64,000 nucleotides of DNA from Chelativorans alearensis (GTDB taxonomy: Bacteria; Pseudomonadota; Alphaproteobacteria; Rhizobiales; Rhizobiaceae): positions 62,001 to 126,000 of the forward strand of contig NZ_WQNI01000011.1 of the NCBI RefSeq assembly GCF_010993735.1, in the 5' to 3' direction. The notes under the pieces are model-generated. The model worked only from the letters and a program-made list of their open reading frames with translations. It searched no databases and was not told the origin of the DNA. The position numbers and the translations under genes were made by a program. The stretch's first letter is position 1; every line of letters begins with the position of its first letter. Below are positions 14,477 through 25,616 of the stretch, piece by piece.

Positions 14477-15610
14477 TCAATTCCCCCGCTCCCCCGGCAG
14501 CCGCGACAACAGCGAGATCAGCTCGGACTGCCGGTTCGTCTCCGTTTTCTGGAATATGCTCTTCAGGCGCTGGCGCGCTGTTCCCGAGGTGATCCGCAGG
14601 CGGTCGCTCGCCTCGGCGAGCGTCATTCCCGAGCACATGAGAACGCACAGGTCAGCTTCGGCAGGGGTCAGCTTCAAGACAGCCTGAAGATGCTCGGTTG
14701 CGGGCGTTTCCCGTTCTTCGAGATCGGTGATGAGCAGGATCGAGTGTGCGGGTGTGGATGCGGGGGAAACAAGGCCATCGAGCGACACCGCCTCGACCAG
14801 CAGCGGGCGGTGATCGGGCCGTTCTATACGGACGGTGGCCGTCTCGTCACGCCGCCGGTCGCGAATGCTGCGGGTCCGGAGCGTCGTGTGTAGCGCCTGG
14901 AGGCGGTTTTCGCTCTCCGGGTGCGTTGCATGAAGGTGTCCGCCGCCATTGAGGAACAGGGCATTCCCTACCCTGGCCAGAAGCATCTGCGCTTTCGAAT
15001 TGAGCCCCTTCACACGCCCCTGCCAGTCGATCAGCACGGCAGCCCGGTCAATCCGGTCGAGCGTCTCCAGCCCTCCATGCCCATGCTTCTGGGAGAACTG
15101 CTCGGATAAAAACATCATCCTGCGAAAATGCGGCGCGAACCGCGCCAGCAGTGCGCCCTCCTCGTGGGTGAAGAATCCGTTCCTCCTTCCCCGGAGCATT
15201 GGCAGGCACCAGGCGCGCCCATCGAGAACGAACGGAATCGCGATGAACCCCGGATAGCCCCAGCGAAGATAAAGCTCGTTGTAGTGAGGCAGTCTCTTTC
15301 GCTCCTCCTCAGTGGAAAGGTCCTGCTCCAAAAGGTAGGGCCGGGTACGCATAAGGGGCCAGCCGCGCTCTGCTCTATAGTGGTTTTCGTACCATCGCCC
15401 CTCGACGTAATCCTCGAGAAGTTCACCGTAGGCGAGCGAGGCCGGCACGCGGGCGGCATCCTGGTTCACGTCCTTGGGATAGAACATAGCGCAATCGGCG
15501 CCCGCGGCTTCCGCCAGCCATTGAAGTGCTTCGGGCCATTTGTCGGGCTCGACAACCGCGTCATAGCAGGCGTCGATCGCGGCCACGATCCTGTCTTCGT
15601 CTATCGTCAT
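14477..15610 (-). CDS. LuxR-type transcriptional regulator
   Basis: 377 residues from ATG 15610 (MTIDEDRIV); the frame extends to 15733 but the upstream part has poor coding character. The C-terminal 65 residues (LKLTPAEADLCVLMCSGMTL, then ASDRLRITSGTARQRLKSIF) are a LuxR/FixJ helix-turn-helix. The first 180 residues (AAIDACYDAVVEPDKWPEAL...) form a PAS- or GAF-like sensor region of the kind seen in stand-alone LuxR proteins of rhizobia and mycobacteria; the ligand is unknown and no autoinducer-binding motif is visible. It lies 137 bp behind the Slam gene on the same strand and could regulate that unit. Confidence 0.8.
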   Translation of the reverse strand: MTIDEDRIVAAIDACYDAVVEPDKWPEALQWLAEAAGADCAMFYPKDVNQDAARVPASLAYGELLEDYVEGRWYENHYRAERGWPLMRTRPYLLEQDLSTEEERKRLPHYNELYLRWGYPGFIAIPFVLDGRAWCLPMLRGRRNGFFTHEEGALLARFAPHFRRMMFLSEQFSQKHGHGGLETLDRIDRAAVLIDWQGRVKGLNSKAQMLLARVGNALFLNGGGHLHATHPESENRLQALHTTLRTRSIRDRRRDETATVRIERPDHRPLLVEAVSLDGLVSPASTPAHSILLITDLEERETPATEHLQAVLKLTPAEADLCVLMCSGMTLAEASDRLRITSGTARQRLKSIFQKTETNRQSELISLLSRLPGERGN

Positions 15611-15747
15611 CCCCCAAACCGGCCCAAGGCCGGCCCCTTCCCCGAAATTATTATGCGCGAGGCGATCAAGATGAGCAATATTTCTTCGCACCCCGCGCGA
15701 AGGCCGGCCGACGAAGCGCCTTCCGAAGCACAAAGCTCTGCTTCAGT

Positions 15748-17058
15748 TCAGAAATTCCTGGTCAGGTTCAGCACGAGGTCGTGGCTCTCATAGTCGTAGA
15801 AACTGACGTTCGATCGCTGCTTAGAATACTGATAGGTGACCTGGGGCGCAAAGCCGGCGATAGAGAAACCGCGGTGGGAAAAACTGGTGCCGATGGAGAA
15901 CTTTTCGTCCTGCCGGCGATAATCGGTTCCGGGAAACGGCTCGAGATAGTGGTGGTTTTCGTATGAGCCGAAGAGCGATGTCATCAGGCCGCCCCGCCAT
16001 TCCTTGTCCATTTGCAGACGCAGGACGAGGTCGTTGTGGTCCAGATGGCGTCTTTGTGTCCGTTCGGCGTCGAGCCCAACTTTGACGCTGACGCTGACAG
16101 ACGGCGAAAGGAGCCGGCGCCAGCTCAGGCTTGCGGCAAACCTGCTGCCGTCGCGGTAGTCGCGGTCGATATAGTTCTGGGCGAGCGCGGTGAAGGAAAG
16201 CCCGACCGTATTACGCCGGCCGACCGGGGCCTTCGCTCCAACGGTTGCGCCGTAGCGCACCAGATAGGGATCCCAGCCGGCCCAACGGTATTCGAATGTC
16301 GGGCCGATGGCCGCGGTGACCCGGCCCATCCTGCGCGAAAGTGCGAGGTTGGCGGTAAGGCTCAGTTCGTCATAGCTGGTGGTGTCCTTGTACTTCTTGA
16401 CGTCGACGGCGCCGCTTGCAGTGAGTGCCATCGCGCCGCCGAGCCGGACCGTCTTGAAGGCGCCGCCGCCGGCGGCCGCGCCCACGCCGCTCGCCTCGCG
16501 CGAATCCTCGTCGATGGTGAAGACGAGCCCGCCGGCCTCGAACGTGCGGTTGCCGGTGCCCTTGTTGACGTTGGTGGAAGGCAGGAGGGAAAAATAGGAG
16601 GAGAAGCCGTGCGTGCGTGCTCTGTCGATGTTTTCCAGATAGCGCGCGGCGAAGCGCTGCAGGGCCGGGTCGTCGCTGCCACGCGCGATGGCCTCGAAAT
16701 GGTAAGTGGAGGCGTCGGTATCTCCCGCCTGGAGGAGGGTCCGCGCAAGCTCGACGCGAGAGGGCAGGAAGTTCGGCTCGGCCGCCAGTATGGCGCGGAA
16801 TATCGCTATGGCGCCGGCAAGATCCCCTTCCCGCGCCTTTACGATGCCTTCCAGGTGCGTGATGTGGAGCGCGGCATCGGGGCGGCCGGCGACCTGCCGG
16901 CGCAATTCGCGTCGCGCCACGTCATATTGTCCCTCCGTGACGAGGCGCGCCAGAACCGCCCCCTCCGGTTCGCCGGCTTCCTGCTTCGCATGTGCGGAAG
17001 CGCACAGCAAAACAGCGCCTACCAGCAGCGCCAGCACGCCACGCAGTGAAAGAAACAT
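15748..17058 (-). CDS. Slam-type surface lipoprotein assembly modifier (DUF560), outer membrane
   Basis: 436 residues from ATG 17058, beginning with a signal peptide (residues 1-24, ending CASAHA). Residues 35-150 hold TPR-like helices (GQYDVARRELRRQV, EGDLAGAIAIFRAILAAEPN, ELARTLLQAGDTDAS), and residues 155-436 are alternating beta strands that end in Phe, as in a 14-strand barrel. This TPR-plus-barrel plan is that of Slam proteins, which move lipoproteins such as TbpB and fHbp to the cell surface. The gene directly upstream encodes a lipoprotein with a TbpB-type C-terminal barrel, the expected substrate. The gap of 78 bp between them carries a GC-rich hairpin (about 17086-17113) without T-run, which may lower Slam expression relative to the substrate. 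Confidence 0.85.
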   Translation of the reverse strand: MFLSLRGVLALLVGAVLLCASAHAKQEAGEPEGAVLARLVTEGQYDVARRELRRQVAGRPDAALHITHLEGIVKAREGDLAGAIAIFRAILAAEPNFLPSRVELARTLLQAGDTDASTYHFEAIARGSDDPALQRFAARYLENIDRARTHGFSSYFSLLPSTNVNKGTGNRTFEAGGLVFTIDEDSREASGVGAAAGGGAFKTVRLGGAMALTASGAVDVKKYKDTTSYDELSLTANLALSRRMGRVTAAIGPTFEYRWAGWDPYLVRYGATVGAKAPVGRRNTVGLSFTALAQNYIDRDYRDGSRFAASLSWRRLLSPSVSVSVKVGLDAERTQRRHLDHNDLVLRLQMDKEWRGGLMTSLFGSYENHHYLEPFPGTDYRRQDEKFSIGTSFSHRGFSIAGFAPQVTYQYSKQRSNVSFYDYESHDLVLNLTRNF

Positions 17059-17136
17059 AGCCGTTCCAAAACCAGGGTGCGGAATGGCGGGCGAGGTTTC
17101 TGCCCCGCCCGCGCATGGTCAGCTCAGGCCCGCGAA

Positions 17137-18090
17137 TTAATCCTTATCCGCGCCGAACGAACCGCTTGCGACGAAATCCTCGCCATCCGCGACACCAGAG
17201 GCGACGATGACGCCAGCCGTCTCCTCCGCGTCAGGTCCGAAGAACTTGCCCCGATACGTGCCGTCGAATTCCGTGACATCCAAGGCCGTCTTGAACGTAT
17301 CGTTGACCGCGGTCGTCCCCTCATAGCCGTTGCCGGCGATATCTGCGCTCTGCAGGTCTATCTCGGCGCCGGGCACTGGCGTCCATGACCCGTCCACGCC
17401 GTTCACGCGCTCTCGCCCTTCCATGTCGCTGACCGCCCCAGAGATTTCGCCTTGGCCGAAATCGGCGGTCAAGGTGAGGTCTCCTCTTATCGCAGTGCGA
17501 TCAAAGTCGTCCCCATCCGTGCCGTAGGCATAGATGTAGGCGTCGCCCGAATAGGTGGCGGTGTCGTCCCTGGCTGCCACATCCTGCGGCGCCGTTTCGC
17601 TGCCGAGGACCGCGAAGCCAAACATGGAGTCGCCACTGGATGGCGACCTCCAAAAATGCCCCCACCTTTGATGATAGGCATAGCCATCTGTGCCATCCAC
17701 GGCACCCTGCGCGCTATCTGCGCTCCAAGTGTAGATGTTGCGGTCGCCGTCATCGCTCTCGAAGCCGAAGCCGTCTGCCGAGACGTTTGCCGAAGAGTAG
17801 CTTTCGGTCTCACCGTTTATGGTGACGTCAATACCGCCGTCCGCATTCTTCTTGATGGACACCTCAGCCGTACCCTGCGAACGGACATCCTCGTGCTGAA
17901 GCGTCGAGGACATCTTGTTATCATACGCCGTCAGCGTCTCACCGTCGTTCAGCGCCTTCGCCACCGTGCCGACATCCTGCGCATAAAGCGCATCGACGAT
18001 CGCGCTCGTCGAACCGCTGCCCCCGCAGCCAGCCAAACCCATTGCCGCGATGCTCGTGACCCCCGCCAGAAGTATCTTCTTGGATTGCAT
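17137..18090 (-). CDS. TbpB-like surface lipoprotein, probable Slam substrate
   Basis: 317 residues from ATG 18090 (MQSKKILLAGV); the frame open to 18183 has no start signal of comparable quality. Lipobox GLAGC, so Cys22 would be lipidated, followed by a Gly/Ser-rich tether. The C-terminal 100 residues contain LTADFGQGEISGAVSDMEGR and FDGTYRGKFFGPDAEETAGV, the strand pattern and the FFGP.AEE.AGV signature of the TbpB/fHbp-type beta-barrel domain. Such proteins bind host or environmental ligands (transferrin, heme, complement factors) at the surface; in a rhizobial-type organism the ligand is unknown. Downstream lies the Slam gene, so the two form an export pair. Confidence 0.85.
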   Translation of the reverse strand: MQSKKILLAGVTSIAAMGLAGCGGSGSTSAIVDALYAQDVGTVAKALNDGETLTAYDNKMSSTLQHEDVRSQGTAEVSIKKNADGGIDVTINGETESYSSANVSADGFGFESDDGDRNIYTWSADSAQGAVDGTDGYAYHQRWGHFWRSPSSGDSMFGFAVLGSETAPQDVAARDDTATYSGDAYIYAYGTDGDDFDRTAIRGDLTLTADFGQGEISGAVSDMEGRERVNGVDGSWTPVPGAEIDLQSADIAGNGYEGTTAVNDTFKTALDVTEFDGTYRGKFFGPDAEETAGVIVASGVADGEDFVASGSFGADKD

Positions 18091-18233
18091 GTTGCCTACC
18101 CCTTTTTCACGCAGCGGCTTCCAGAACGGAAACCACCTACTCGGGGTATTGATCAGCGAGGGAGGGGAACCCACAACTCCCATTTGGGAGGTGCGGCGGA
18201 TGAGGCGCTGGGATGCCGCCGCCTCAAAACAGA

Positions 18234-18257
18234 AAAGGCCGGGCGAGCCCGGCCTTT
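18234..18257 (-). terminator. Rho-independent terminator of hupB
   Basis: Perfect GGCCGGGC/GCCCGGCC stem with a two-base loop; on the minus strand it is followed by TTTTC. It lies 35 bp behind the hupB stop. Confidence 0.9.
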
Positions 18258-18291
18258 GTCATGTGACAAGAGACAGCCTTGTCGTCGGCGA

Positions 18292-18564
18292 TCAGTTGAT
18301 CGCGTCCTTCAGGCCCTTGCCTGCGGAGAATTTCGGCACGTTGCGGGCCGGAATCTGGACGGGGGCGCCGGTCTGCGGGTTGCGGCCCGTGGAGGCCTCG
18401 CGCCGCGAAACGCCGAAATTGCCAAAACCCACAAGCCGAACGTCGCCGCCCTTCTTCAGCTCGCTCGTGATGACGGAGAAAACCGCATCGACTGCCGACT
18501 GGGCATCACCTTTGGAGATACCGGCCTGATCGGCAACGGCGGAAACCAGTTCGTTCTTGTTCAT
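18292..18564 (-). CDS. hupB: DNA-binding protein HU
   Basis: 90 residues from ATG 18564 (MNKNELVSAVADQAG), the standard HU start and length. The beta-arm contains GRNPQTGAPVQIPARNVPKF with the Pro that intercalates into DNA. HU compacts and bends chromosomal DNA as a dimer in the nucleoid. It follows lon, which is the usual order in Rhizobiales, but has its own 200-bp upstream region with a 7-bp inverted repeat (GGTCGGC 18615-18621, GCCGACC 18642-18648) and its own terminator, so it is probably transcribed alone. Confidence 0.97.
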   Translation of the reverse strand: MNKNELVSAVADQAGISKGDAQSAVDAVFSVITSELKKGGDVRLVGFGNFGVSRREASTGRNPQTGAPVQIPARNVPKFSAGKGLKDAIN

Positions 18565-18706
18565 AAACAACAAACCCCTTCTTCATAATGGCCGGAGAGC
18601 GACTCAACCGGCAAGGTCGGCAGTTTATGAAGAAGTGAAGAGCCGACCAAGCGGGAAATGAGCCGGAGAAGCGGAAAATCCCCGGTTTTCCGCGCTTTTC
18701 AGCATA

Positions 18707-18731
18707 AAGCCGGCCCTCTCGGGCCGGCCTT
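18707..18731 (-). terminator. Rho-independent terminator of lon
   Basis: GCCGGCCC/GGGCCGGC stem with a TCTC loop; on the minus strand it is followed by TTTATG. It lies 37 bp behind the lon stop. Confidence 0.8.
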
Positions 18732-18767
18732 CGTGTCTTGAGGGGCTTGTCGCGCGTTTTACGCGAC

Positions 18768-21197
<2,430 letters not shown>

Positions 21198-21450
21198 CTT
21201 TCAGCCTTTGTCAGCCGCGGCCGCTCTCAAGAGCCAGCCACGGGCCTTGCTTTCGAAGGATACCGTCCGCCCGTGGGGCTTGCCATACGCAACGCCGACC
21301 CGGAGGACGAAACCCGCCACATGTCCATTAAGTGGAGGCGCGCGCCACTAAGATCAAGGGCGCTGCGCCGGCCTTCGAGCCCGGACGGCGAAAGGGGGAT
21401 ATCGGCCCTCCGGCCGCGCCCTGCTACCCCGTCCCGACGGCCCGCTTTTC

Positions 21451-22725
21451 TCACGCGCTGACGCTGCCTTTTTCCTTCTCGCGCTCGGCGTAGATGTAGA
21501 GGGGACGTGCATTGCCGTTGACCACCTCGTCGGAGATCACGACCTCCTGGACGCCCTCCAGCGCCGGCAACTCGAACATTGTGTCGAGCAGGATCGATTC
21601 CATGATGGAGCGCAAGCCGCGCGCGCCGGTCTTGCGCTCGATGGCGCGTTTGGCGATCGCCAGAAGCGCGTTCTCGTGGAAGGTGAGTTCCACGTTCTCC
21701 ATCTCGAACAGCCGCTGATACTGCTTCACCAGTGCGTTCTTCGGCTCGCTGAGGATCTGCACCAGAGCTTCCTCGTCGAGGTCCTCCAGCGTCGCCAGCA
21801 CCGGCACGCGGCCCACGAACTCCGGAATGAGGCCGAACTTCAACAGGTCCTCCGGCTCCACCTGGCGCAGGAGCTCGCCGGCACGGCGATCCTCGGGCGA
21901 AGAGACGTTGGCGGCAAAGCCGATGGAGGTCTTGCGGCCGCGATCGGAGATGATCTTTTCGAGCCCGGCGAAGGCGCCGCCGCAGATGAACAGGATCGAC
22001 GATGTGTCGACCTGCAGGAACTCCTGCTGCGGGTGCTTGCGCCCGCCCTGGGGCGGCACGGAGGCGACAGTGCCTTCCATGATCTTCAAGAGCGCTTGCT
22101 GCACGCCCTCGCCCGATACGTCGCGTGTGATGGACGGGTTGTCGGACTTGCGGGAAATCTTGTCGATCTCGTCGATATAGACGATGCCGCGCTGGGCGCG
22201 CTCGACGTTGTAGTCGGCCGACTGCAGGAGCTTGAGGATAATGTTCTCCACATCCTCGCCCACGTAGCCCGCCTCGGTCAGCGTCGTCGCGTCGGCCATG
22301 GTGAAGGGCACATCGATGATGCGCGCCAGCGTCTGCGCCAGCAGCGTCTTGCCGCAGCCGGTGGGGCCGATCAGAAGGATGTTGGACTTCGCCAGCTCCA
22401 CGTCGGGATTCTTGCCGGCATGGGCAAGCCGCTTGTAATGGTTGTGCACGGCCACCGAGAGCACGCGCTTGGCATAGTTCTGGCCGATCACGTAGTCGTC
22501 GAGAACCTTCAGGATCTCCTGCGGGGTCGGCACGCCCTCACGCGACTTCACCATCGAGGATTTGTTCTCCTCGCGGATGATGTCCATGCACAGCTCGACG
22601 CATTCATCGCAGATGAAGACGGTCGGCCCGGCGATCAGCTTGCGCACCTCGTGCTGGCTCTTGCCGCAGAACGAGCAGTACAGCGTGTTCTTGGAATCAC
22701 CGCCGCTGTTGCTGATCTTGCTCAT
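21451..22725 (-). CDS. clpX: ATP-dependent Clp protease ATPase subunit ClpX
   Basis: 424 residues, standard length. The N-terminal zinc-binding domain has CSFCGKS and CDECVELC; the AAA+ domain has Walker [14 protein letters not shown] and Walker [11 protein letters not shown], and the pore and sensor motifs follow. The IGF-type loop that docks to ClpP is present as TSIGFAANV region near residue 270. ClpX unfolds tagged substrates, among them ssrA-tagged proteins and, in alphaproteobacteria, cell-cycle regulators, and feeds them into ClpP. It lies 273 bp behind clpP on the same strand. Confidence 0.98.
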   Translation of the reverse strand: MSKISNSGGDSKNTLYCSFCGKSQHEVRKLIAGPTVFICDECVELCMDIIREENKSSMVKSREGVPTPQEILKVLDDYVIGQNYAKRVLSVAVHNHYKRLAHAGKNPDVELAKSNILLIGPTGCGKTLLAQTLARIIDVPFTMADATTLTEAGYVGEDVENIILKLLQSADYNVERAQRGIVYIDEIDKISRKSDNPSITRDVSGEGVQQALLKIMEGTVASVPPQGGRKHPQQEFLQVDTSSILFICGGAFAGLEKIISDRGRKTSIGFAANVSSPEDRRAGELLRQVEPEDLLKFGLIPEFVGRVPVLATLEDLDEEALVQILSEPKNALVKQYQRLFEMENVELTFHENALLAIAKRAIERKTGARGLRSIMESILLDTMFELPALEGVQEVVISDEVVNGNARPLYIYAEREKEKGSVSA

Positions 22726-22998
22726 CTCTCACGTCCTTTCAGTACCACCGGCGCCCCTTCACGAGGTCGTCTGCCGGAGGGCGAAGAAAGGGTCTGACCC
22801 CCGCAACTTCGCCCCATTGTCGTTTTCCGAACGAACCACAAATCGGAAAGCGCGGCAACAATCCCCAGCAAAGACTAGGGTATCGAACTTCAACATAGGC
22901 TTAACGTAGGCGGTTGCCAGCGCCGAGGGAACAGGAAATTGTGACGGAAATGACGCAGCACCCAGCAATTTTCGCCATCCGTTCCCCGCCCCGCCCAC

Positions 22999-23631
22999 TT
23001 ACGAGACCTTTGGGGCCTCGATCAGTTCGCGATTCGTGATCACCCTGTCGATGAGACCGAACTCCTTGGCCTCGTCCGAGTTCATGAAGTGGTCGCGGTC
23101 GAGCGTCTTTTCGATCGTCTCGTAGTCCTGGCCCGTGTGCGTGACATAGACCTCGTTGAGCCGCCGCTTCAATTTGATGATATCCTGGGCGTGGCGCTCG
23201 ATATCGGAAGCCTGTCCCTGGAAGCCGCCGGACGGCTGGTGCACCATGATGCGGGCGTTCGGCGTTGCAAAGCGCATGTCCTTGGCGCCGGCGCACAAGA
23301 GGAGGGAGCCCATGGAGGCCGCCTGGCCGAAGCACAAGGTAGAGACCGGCGGCTGGATGAATTGCATCGTGTCGTAGATGGCCATGCCGCTCGTCACCAC
23401 GCCGCCTGGCGAATTGATGTAGAGCGCGATCTCCTTCTTCGCGTTCTCCGCCTCGAGGAAGAGGAGCTGCGCGCACACCAGCGCGGCCACGCTGTCCTCG
23501 ATCGGCCCCGTGATGAAGATGATACGTTCCTTCAGGAGGCGCGAGAAAATGTCATAGGCGCGCTCGCCGCGGTTCGTCTGCTCGACGACCATCGGCACAA
23601 GGTTCATCGCGGTCTCGATGGGATTGGGCAT
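22999..23631 (-). CDS. clpP: ATP-dependent Clp protease proteolytic subunit ClpP
   Basis: 210 residues from ATG 23631 ([18 protein letters not shown]), the usual start; the frame open to 23769 runs into the P450 promoter region. Catalytic triad: Ser106 in [10 protein letters not shown], His131 in IMVHQPSGG and Asp180 in TLDRDHFMN. It forms the 14-mer chamber that degrades substrates delivered by ClpX or ClpA. The short N-terminal extension before the mature [12 protein letters not shown] is probably processed, as in other ClpPs. It is divergently transcribed from the P450 gene. Confidence 0.98.
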   Translation of the reverse strand: MPNPIETAMNLVPMVVEQTNRGERAYDIFSRLLKERIIFITGPIEDSVAALVCAQLLFLEAENAKKEIALYINSPGGVVTSGMAIYDTMQFIQPPVSTLCFGQAASMGSLLLCAGAKDMRFATPNARIMVHQPSGGFQGQASDIERHAQDIIKLKRRLNEVYVTHTGQDYETIEKTLDRDHFMNSDEAKEFGLIDRVITNRELIEAPKVS

Positions 23632-23807
23632 GGAGGGATACCTTATTCCTTGGAAGCGCCGGCCCGCCGGGCGCGAGGCAGATTCGTTCTCTTTACGCCG
23701 ATATAGGATGCCCGCTCCCGCCTGCGCAAGGCCACGATTGAATTGCCGTGCTCCATAAGCCCCGCGCACCGGTTGCGCCGCCGCGAAAGAGGGCTAAGAC
23801 AGAGCCC

Positions 23808-25055
23808 ATGAGCATCGCCGAATCCCCTCCCCTCTCCCTCGACCGGCAAAGCCGTCGCCTGCGGCTCGACCCGCACACGCCCGCCTTCGTGCAGAACCCC
23901 TACGCGGCCTACGCCCACCTGCACGAAAACGCCCGCGTCTTCTTCTGGGAAGATTACGGCATGTGGTGCCTGGCGGGCTACGAGGAGGTGAACGGCGCGC
24001 TGCGCAACCGCCGGCTCGGCCGGCAGGTGCCGGCGGGCACGACGCTCTACGGCGAGCCGCATCTGAAGGCGTTCGCGGCGGTCGAGGCGCATTCCATGCT
24101 GGAGCTGAAGCCGCCGGCGCACACGCGGCTCAGAACGCTCGTCAACCGCGCCTTCGTCTCGCGCCAGGTGGAGCGGCTGCGCCCGCGCGTCGAGGCGCTG
24201 TGCCACGGCCTCATCGACGGCTTTTCGGCGGACGGCGAGGCGGATCTGATCCCCGCCTTCGCCACACCGGTGCCCATCACCATCATCGCCGAGATGCTGG
24301 GCGTGCCGGTGGAGATGGGAAGCCAGCTCCTCGACTGGTCGCACCGCATGGTCGCCATGTACATGCACGGCCGGAGCCAGGCCGTGGAGGAGAGCGCCAA
24401 CGAGGCGGCGCGCGAATTCGGCGATTTCATCCGCTCCTACGCGGCGAAGCGGCGGAGCGAGCCCGGCGACGACCTCCTCTCCCTCCTCATCTCGGCGCAT
24501 GAAAGCGGCGACAGGCTGTCGGAGGACGAGCTCGTCTCCTCGACCATCCTGCTTCTGAACGCCGGCCACGAGGCAACGGTGCACCAGCTCGGCAACGCCC
24601 TCGCGACCGTCCTCGCCGCCCTGGGTAAGGACGGCGGCGATCCACGCCGCTTCTTCCACACGCCGGAGGAGACGGCAGCCACGGTCGAGGAATGCCTGCG
24701 CTACGACCCGCCGCTGCACATGTTCACCCGTTATGCCTACGAGCGGGTGGAGATCGCCGAGGGCGTGTTCCTGGAGCCCGGCGAAAAGGTCGGCCTGATG
24801 CTGGGCGCGGCCAACTGCGATCCTCGGGCCTTCGACCGCCCGCGCATCTTCCTTCCTGGCCGTGCGGATCAGAAGAACGTCTCCTTCGGCGCCGGCATCC
24901 ACTTCTGCATCGGCGCACCGCTGGCCCGGCTGGAATTGCAGGCGGCGCTGAAAGTGTTGCTCGAGCGGCTGCCGAAGATCACGCTGGCCGAGACACCGCT
25001 GTATCGTGACACCTATCATTTCCACGGGCTGGAGCGGTTGGTGTGCCGATGGTGA
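23808..25055 (+). CDS. Cytochrome P450
   Basis: 415 residues from ATG 23808 (MSIAESPPLSLDRQS); an open frame from 23748 is an extension into the divergent promoter region. Bacterial soluble P450 with all key motifs: I-helix LLNAGHEATVH (oxygen activation, though with His-Glu-Ala in place of the common Gly-Asp/Glu-Thr), K-helix EECLRYDPPLH (ExxR), and the heme loop FGAGIHFCIGAPLARLE with Cys367 as axial ligand. It hydroxylates or otherwise oxidises a small organic substrate using electrons from a ferredoxin system; no ferredoxin gene is adjacent. The substrate cannot be told. Single gene, divergent to clpP. Confidence 0.93.
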   Translation: MSIAESPPLSLDRQSRRLRLDPHTPAFVQNPYAAYAHLHENARVFFWEDYGMWCLAGYEEVNGALRNRRLGRQVPAGTTLYGEPHLKAFAAVEAHSMLELKPPAHTRLRTLVNRAFVSRQVERLRPRVEALCHGLIDGFSADGEADLIPAFATPVPITIIAEMLGVPVEMGSQLLDWSHRMVAMYMHGRSQAVEESANEAAREFGDFIRSYAAKRRSEPGDDLLSLLISAHESGDRLSEDELVSSTILLLNAGHEATVHQLGNALATVLAALGKDGGDPRRFFHTPEETAATVEECLRYDPPLHMFTRYAYERVEIAEGVFLEPGEKVGLMLGAANCDPRAFDRPRIFLPGRADQKNVSFGAGIHFCIGAPLARLELQAALKVLLERLPKITLAETPLYRDTYHFHGLERLVCRW

Positions 25056-25616
25056 GCGCGCCAGCGCGGGTCCCCCAAACGCAAGGAAAGCACTGGGATT
25101 CCTCCCAGTGCCTCCCTGTCCAATTCAGGTGCCCGGTCCGACCGTCCGAAAGACTGGCGCGTTCCAGACCCTGATTGACGGTTCCCGGTGGTGCATTGCT
25201 CGCGCTTGCGCGCTCGCGTCCGCCCTGCCGGGTCGCCCCTTCTCCACCTGTAAAGGCCTCCAAGAGGCGCACCATCGAAGGACTAACCGGCCTTCATGGC
25301 AGCATCGGTCTGCCGTTTGCGTTCCGGAACCGCTTGCGACAGCTCCGCTGGACCCCTGGCACCGGACCCAAACTCCGGATCGAAACCCGTCGCCCGACCG
25401 GGCCAGCACGGCCTCAGAAAATCCCTTCAGTTGGTTCCGCTGTCCGGGCGGACTGTTGGGCTCCTGAGTTGGTTCGAGCTTACGTCGCGCAGGGGTGCGG
25501 CGCAATGGCGCACCCCTTGTGGAAAGCGAGGATTGCGGGGAAAGCACCTACGATTCTTTACACCGGCGGGCACCTGCGGCCCGCCAAGATCGCCTGCAAG
25601 CGCATGGCGGCGGGCC
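25056..25616. other. Gene-free, hairpin-rich 560-bp stretch, candidate structured RNA
   Basis: Open frames on both strands have no family resemblance, no good ribosome binding sites and skewed Arg/Ser/Pro-rich translations, so I see no gene. Two perfect hairpins frame the centre: GGGGTGCG/CGCACCCC at 25492-25499 and 25509-25516, and GCACTGGGA/TCCCAGTGC at 25090-25098 and 25103-25111, the latter followed on the minus strand by TTTCCTTGCGTTT, as in a weak terminator. A minus-strand RNA of about 400 nt between them is possible. It lacks the conserved signatures of RNase P RNA, SRP RNA and tmRNA. Confidence 0.35.

Noticed and set aside
25125-25547. Open frames on the minus strand, and the idea of a tmRNA, RNase P RNA or SRP RNA, in the hairpin-rich gap
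   Set aside because: The translations are Arg/Ser/Pro-rich without family resemblance or ribosome binding site. The conserved segments of RNase P RNA and SRP RNA are absent, and the Ala-Asn-like codons at one place lead to a peptide ending quickly without the hydrophobic tag end of tmRNA.
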